Of a stretch of 64,000 bases of DNA, positions 60,509 through 64,000 are shown piece by piece. Both the position numbers and the translations under genes were made by a program. Source of the DNA: Marthasterias glacialis (Eukaryota > Echinodermata > Asteroidea > Forcipulatida > Asteriidae); NCBI GenBank assembly GCA_911728455.2, contig OU452226.1:22275938-22339937 (forward strand), given 5' to 3'. The notes beneath the pieces were generated by a model, which did no database searches, was not told the DNA's origin, and saw only the letters and a list, made by a program, of their open reading frames with translations. The first letter of the stretch is position 1; the number at the start of each line of letters is the position of its first letter.

Positions 60509-60825
60509 ACGACGACAGGTGAATGTGTCCGCGTGTTTTTCTTTACAAACTGTTGAAGTTTAGTCTGAATAGTGAACTCATTAAATAATAATACCGTCAC
60601 AATTTTAACAACTTTACTCATCAGTCTTCCCCCATGCTAATAATACCATGCTTTACAGGCTTAATACATATCGGATTTTTGTTTTGAAAGCGACGCAATT
60701 TTTGTGGAATTCACTGCATTACAGTGTTCGATACTAACTTGGCAATATTACAATACTAGCTTTTCGTTTTTGTAGTGGTACAAAAATGGGACAATACATT
60801 TCATATAATTTAGAAATGCACTCAC

Positions 60826-60933
60826 CGCTTCGATGTCTTGTCTGTCATCAACGGTTATTTCCCTTGCAGCACGTACACACGTTGTTAACATCACAAACAT
60901 TCCCACAGTAACAAGCACACAAATGTCCTCCAT
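60826..60933 (-). CDS. signal-peptide exon of an unidentified secreted protein, nested antisense in collagen intron 3
   Basis: On the minus strand an ATG in strong context (ATAAAAATGG) opens 36 codons. They read MEDICVLVTVGMFVMLTTCV, then RAAREITVDDRQDIEA, and stop at an ideal donor (GAAGCG|GTGAGT, phase 0). The first 22 residues form a classical signal peptide with likely cleavage after VRA; the mature part is acidic. The frame stays open upstream to about 61098, but that part reads like 5' UTR. The exon lies between collagen exons 3 and 4 on the opposite strand, so this would be a nested gene. I could not find its second exon to the left (lower coordinates), and I do not recognise the family. 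A neuropeptide or small secreted precursor is possible but is only a guess. Confidence 0.5.
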
Positions 60934-60999
60934 TTTTATGTCGAAACAATCCTGTGACCAAAACCAGTTTTGCCTTCTTGAAAAACGTATACCCTCTCT

Positions 61000-61917
61000 G
61001 ACACGTCCAACTTTTTCACGAGTAAACGGCGACAAATAATGCAGAAATACTGTATTTTTCCAACTTGGTCGTAGGACATTGAACAATGTTTTCGGCAAAA
61101 TGGCGGGCGTTGTTATTACATGACTGTGTTATAGACCTTTCCATTGTTGATAAACAAACCGTGCTGGTTGGCATGGACGGCCAAATGTAGCAAAACATTC
61201 AAGTCTTGTTGACAGACGTTGTGACCAAATTCAACATTTTAGCAACTTTCTATTTGAAGAAAATACATCCCATTATTGGTTGGTTTGTTTCCAACAATAT
61301 TTAAAAAATGTTTGAATATTTTTGTAACATTTTTGCAAACTGTGATTATCTGTTTTTGCTTTGCATTGACGGCTTCCCGTAGTTTTTCCATCTTGGTTGG
61401 CAAAAACTCGGGCTGTGACGTTGCAAAAGAAAGGTCTATATGAAGCACGGTCGCCGTTCCGGTCGTATTCACTGTGCGCCTTTTATCACGCGTTGTTATC
61501 GTGGTTTTAGCACCTGTTTGCACACTTTTGACCAATCACAGACGGGCTCGCACAATAACCTAATTTAGTATTCATATTCATTGGAATAGCTGTTGAATTT
61601 CCATAGCGTTCAACATAAGATCTCTGTAACAGATTAATTTAATGGTTTGCGCGTTCTAGTCTTAACTTTTTAAGGTTATTCAACACTAACAACATTTCAT
61701 ATTAATACTAGTAATCGTTAAATTTATCTACTAAGGTATAATCAACATGTACAATGACGAAACTCCGAATTTCTCCTCTTTCGCAAACATTGTATGATGG
61801 AAGCTTTTCTGGTTTTAATATTTTGTTTTTGCTTTTCGGGGTACCTTCCTTTCTTTTTCTTAATTTGATCTTCTCTTTTCTCCTTAACCCTTAAACCATC
61901 CTAAACCCCTCTCACAG
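61000..61917. other. upstream side of the antisense exon; remainder of collagen intron 3
   Basis: It contains TTATAGACCTTTCC (61130) and AAAGGTCTATATG (61432), ends typical of families D to F, enclosing about 310 bases that may be one degenerate element covering the putative antisense promoter. Confidence 0.4.
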
Positions 61918-61970
61918 TGTGCTTCAATTGTTCCCAAATAGAAGATCTACGGCATAAAGTGGACCTTTTG
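61918..61970 (+). CDS. EMI-domain collagen (COL26A1/EMID1-like), exon 4: Cys-x-x-Cys hinge
   Basis: This 53-base exon lies between CTCTCACAG and the donor TTTTG|GTGAGT. With one base carried from exon 3 it encodes VCFNCSQIEDLRHKVDLL. Collagen XXVI, as I recall it, has a comparable CxNC plus leucine-spaced stretch directly after the EMI domain, probably a short coiled or trimer-initiating segment with interchain disulfides. NCS is a potential N-glycosylation site. The exon leaves in phase 0. Its small size would hide it from ORF scans, but reading frame, splice sites and family similarity agree. Confidence 0.82.
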
Positions 61971-61979
61971 GTGAGTATT

Positions 61980-62120
61980 TCTTTGTTTGTTTTTCTCATC
62001 AGCGTTTTTTGTTTGTTTGTTTGTTTGCTTGTTTGTGTGTCTGTTTGTTTTGGGGAGTGTTTGTTTCGTGTTTTTGTTTTTTGGTTTTTTTTGTTTTGTT
62101 TTGTTTTTTGTTTTTCATTG
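61980..62120 (+). repeat. T/G-rich low-complexity tract in intron 4
   Basis: TTTGTTTGTTTGTTTGCTTG and GTTTTTTGTTTTGTTTTG units, starting 10 bases after the exon 4 donor. Confidence 0.75.
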
Positions 62121-62554
62121 TGGATATAGACTCCTTGCTGTCTGCCCATGGTCTGCCATTTGGGAGTAAAAAGTAAAGCACAGTGCACTGTCACACACAG
62201 GGAATCTGACTCCCAAAATGGCGCAAGCAAGATTTATTTTGTGATGACGTCAGGTGACTTGGGTCAATATCCAGTGTTGTACAATCATAATTATCTGAAC
62301 ACATTTCCCTCACGTTCTGTTACCGTTTCATTGAGCATTCATAAATAGGCTACATGTGCTTGTTCTTTATAGGATAACAATGAAACCGTTGGTTTGAAGT
62401 GTAACATAACTAGTGGGTATACACAAATTATTTGAGTATTGGAAAAGCAAGAGTTTTTTCAACTGACATTATTTTTATATCTCTATATTTTGTTCGTTTT
62501 ATGGTCAAGTTTAAACGTTATTGTAATTTTTATCTATACACCGATGTGTGTTAA

Positions 62555-62705
62555 GAAGTGTATACTCAGTAGGCCTACTTTCCCGAGTCCTATGAAAAAA
62601 CAATTCACAGGCATTTTCCTCGGGTGGGATTCGAACCGAAGACCTCCGCCAGACCCCCAGTGAATTGTTTTCACTGGACTCGGAAAAGTACTGAGTATAC
62701 AGTGC
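62555..62705 (-). mobile_element. tRNA-derived SINE-like element inside an inverted repeat
   Basis: The minus strand carries GGTTCGAATCCCACCCGAGG, a canonical RNA polymerase III B-box and T-arm of a tRNA. Flanking arms GTGTATACTCAGTAGGCCTA, TTCCCGAGTCCTATGAAAA and AACAATTCAC are mirrored by GTGAATTGTTTTCACTGGAC, TCGG, AAAGTACTGAGTATAC. Confidence 0.6.
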
Positions 62706-63070
62706 TTAACGCACATCGTTTTATGGGTAAACATTACAAATAATATTCTTTTTCCCCAATGCAAAATTAACATCTATTAAAGTTTAAGCTTGTTGACTTT
62801 GGTTATACTTTGTTGTTGTTTGTTTGTTTTTGTGTATTTTAGAAGCCCTTAAGACAATCACTTATAATCACCAAGATTCTTGGTTGAGCAAGGTAGTGAA
62901 GACACACTATTAATTTTTAAATTGTACCATAATGAGTTGATTACATTTAGCTATCTTCTCAATAAAGAAGGTAAAGCTTTTAATGTGTGTTTTTTGTTCC
63001 TTTTTAAAATGTTTATTTTATTTTAAATAATACTTCAATTAAATGATGAAATGGTTGTCTTTTTCTGTAG

Positions 63071-63359
63071 ATATCGGGCACTTATTCACCACAGGTGGGC
63101 TCTACAGATTATGTAAATCACATTCCGGCCGAAGCACCGCAGCCCGGCATCCCATCGGTCCACACCGTGACCGGTCCACCGGGCCCTCGAGGACCTGCTG
63201 GAGCCAGAGGCTTGACGGGTCATCCTGGACTGCCTGGACCTATTGGACAGAATGGTCTGCCTGGTGAGACAGGAGTACCAGGCGCTCCTGGACAACCAGG
63301 GGATGTTGGCCCCCGCGGGCCCATGGGACCGCCAGGACCCCCTGGTCCAGCTGCACCAG
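63071..63359 (+). CDS. EMI-domain collagen (COL26A1/EMID1-like), exon 5: linker and start of triple helix (partial gene)
   Basis: The acceptor is TTTTTCTGTAG and the donor CACCAG|GTAAAG. The exon encodes a 34-residue non-collagenous linker ([11 protein letters not shown]...) and then 20 uninterrupted Gly-X-Y triplets from 63173 to 63352, starting [20 protein letters not shown]. Many Y positions are proline, the substrate for prolyl 4-hydroxylase. The repeat is followed by Ala-Pro before the next glycine (split codon at the donor), so there is a triplet imperfection at the exon boundary. Base composition is clearly more GC-rich than the flanking introns. Further collagen exons and the C-terminal region must lie beyond position 64000. 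The gene is cut by the window edge, not broken. Confidence 0.93.
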
Positions 63360-63599
63360 GTAAAGGCAAGAAGAGAGAAGACGAAACACCAACCGAATTA
63401 TTTTTTTTATTGTAGTTGACAAGCTCAAGGGAAGTTAATATTGGAAAGTCTCAACTGTTCACTATACAAAAACATTGAGTATTGCAAAAACAGCTGAATG
63501 AGATTTGCCCCTTAATTCCAATTTAAATTTTGTAAAAAATGTTCGCTGTAGTGTTCTGTGTTCTCGTCTTCGGGTATATTTTTTATTATTTGTGTTTTT

Positions 63600-63705
63600 G
63601 CGCACACACCGATGCACTCCCGAGTCCTGTGAAAAAAATCAACTGACATATTTCCTCGGGTGGGATTCGAACCCACGACCCCCGCCATTCTAGAGTAGAT
63701 GTCTA
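63600..63705 (-). mobile_element. tRNA-derived SINE-like element (second copy)
   Basis: On the minus strand: GGCGGGGGTCGTGGGTTCGA-ATCCCACCCGAGG, plus the CTCCCGAGTCCTGTGAAAAA and TCAACTGACATATTTCC blocks shared with the copy at 62555. It lies in intron 5, just beyond exon 5. Confidence 0.6.
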
Positions 63706-63844
63706 GAGCAGGTATATTTTTTAGTTTATTCTGTAAGTATTATTGTGAGCCGTGTACATCCTTATTACACGTTGCAAAAGTGGAAGTGACAAATCAAAAT
63801 GTAGATCGTTTTGTAACTGATTTTGTTTCACCCGGGGGACAATG

Positions 63845-63980
63845 ATATATTGATTCAGTAATAGAGGGTATGCACAGCCGTTTTCCTACAGTAAACTTAC
63901 GGCCGTTTTGACCTCAGTGAGGGCGCTGCTTGTACATATCTCTATGGGACTCATGACGTCAGACGCACAAGGTCTATTGA
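63845..63980 (-). mobile_element. family F-like element
   Basis: The right end GACGTCAGACGCACAAGGTC-TATTG is the inverted form of the family F end (ATAGACCTT-TGCG-TGACGTCA). The interior has GAGGGCGCTGC and CTCTATGGGACTCATG. The left limit is unclear. Confidence 0.5.
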
Positions 63981-64000
63981 AACTTTCTCTTGTTTTCTTA

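Noticed and set aside
63086..63428. Minus-strand ORFs opposite the collagen exon
   Set aside because: Antisense shadows of the GC-rich Gly-X-Y exon, which is unambiguous on the plus strand.

Overview
This is a window of animal nuclear DNA. It is AT-rich, gene-poor and packed with short inverted-repeat transposons, and its exons are separated by GT/AG introns. Several repeats look like those I remember from echinoderm genomes, especially sea stars, for example units containing GATTGAGCCCAAATTTTCA and units starting GGCCCAATTTCATAGAGC. An echinoderm, probably an asteroid, is therefore my best guess. That rests on recall and no search was run.

One gene spans almost the whole window on the + strand: the 5' part of an EMI-domain collagen of the COL26A1/EMID1 type. 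Exon 1 (about 2837-3066) encodes a signal peptide. Exons 2 and 3 (57033-57197, 60233-60330) encode a seven-cysteine EMI domain. Exon 4 (61918-61970) encodes a short Cys-x-x-Cys hinge, and exon 5 (63071-63359) a linker and the first 20 Gly-X-Y triplets. Every junction keeps the reading frame (intron phases 2, 2, 1, 0, 1). Intron 1 is about 54 kb. The rest of the collagen region and the C-terminus lie beyond the right edge.

Inside the introns are a few weaker coding signals. A minus-strand exon at 60826-60933 encodes a clear signal peptide and ends at a GTGAGT donor; it looks like the start of a nested antisense gene for a secreted protein. A frame-compatible candidate cassette exon lies at 56223-56519. 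Two Lys/Pro-rich plus-strand exon-like frames lie at 54085-54315 and 54618-54773, with a transposon copy between them. A 1.3 kb tract at 51.05-52.37 kb looks coding-like but is broken.

The remainder is intronic or flanking repeat DNA: at least eight MITE-like families, two tRNA-derived SINE-like families, palindromic minisatellites (TGGTTGAACCA near 26.4-26.8 kb; CCGAGTACCAAGTACTTGG-like near 8 kb; ATTAGTAATCCG-like near 41.1 kb), G/C homopolymer elements and simple repeats. The oddest item is a set of histone-type 3' stem-loops (GGCTCTTTTCAGAGCC and variants) inside dispersed repeats at 28.9, 37.5, 50.2 and 50.7 kb. One pair forms a 27-bp-arm foldback.
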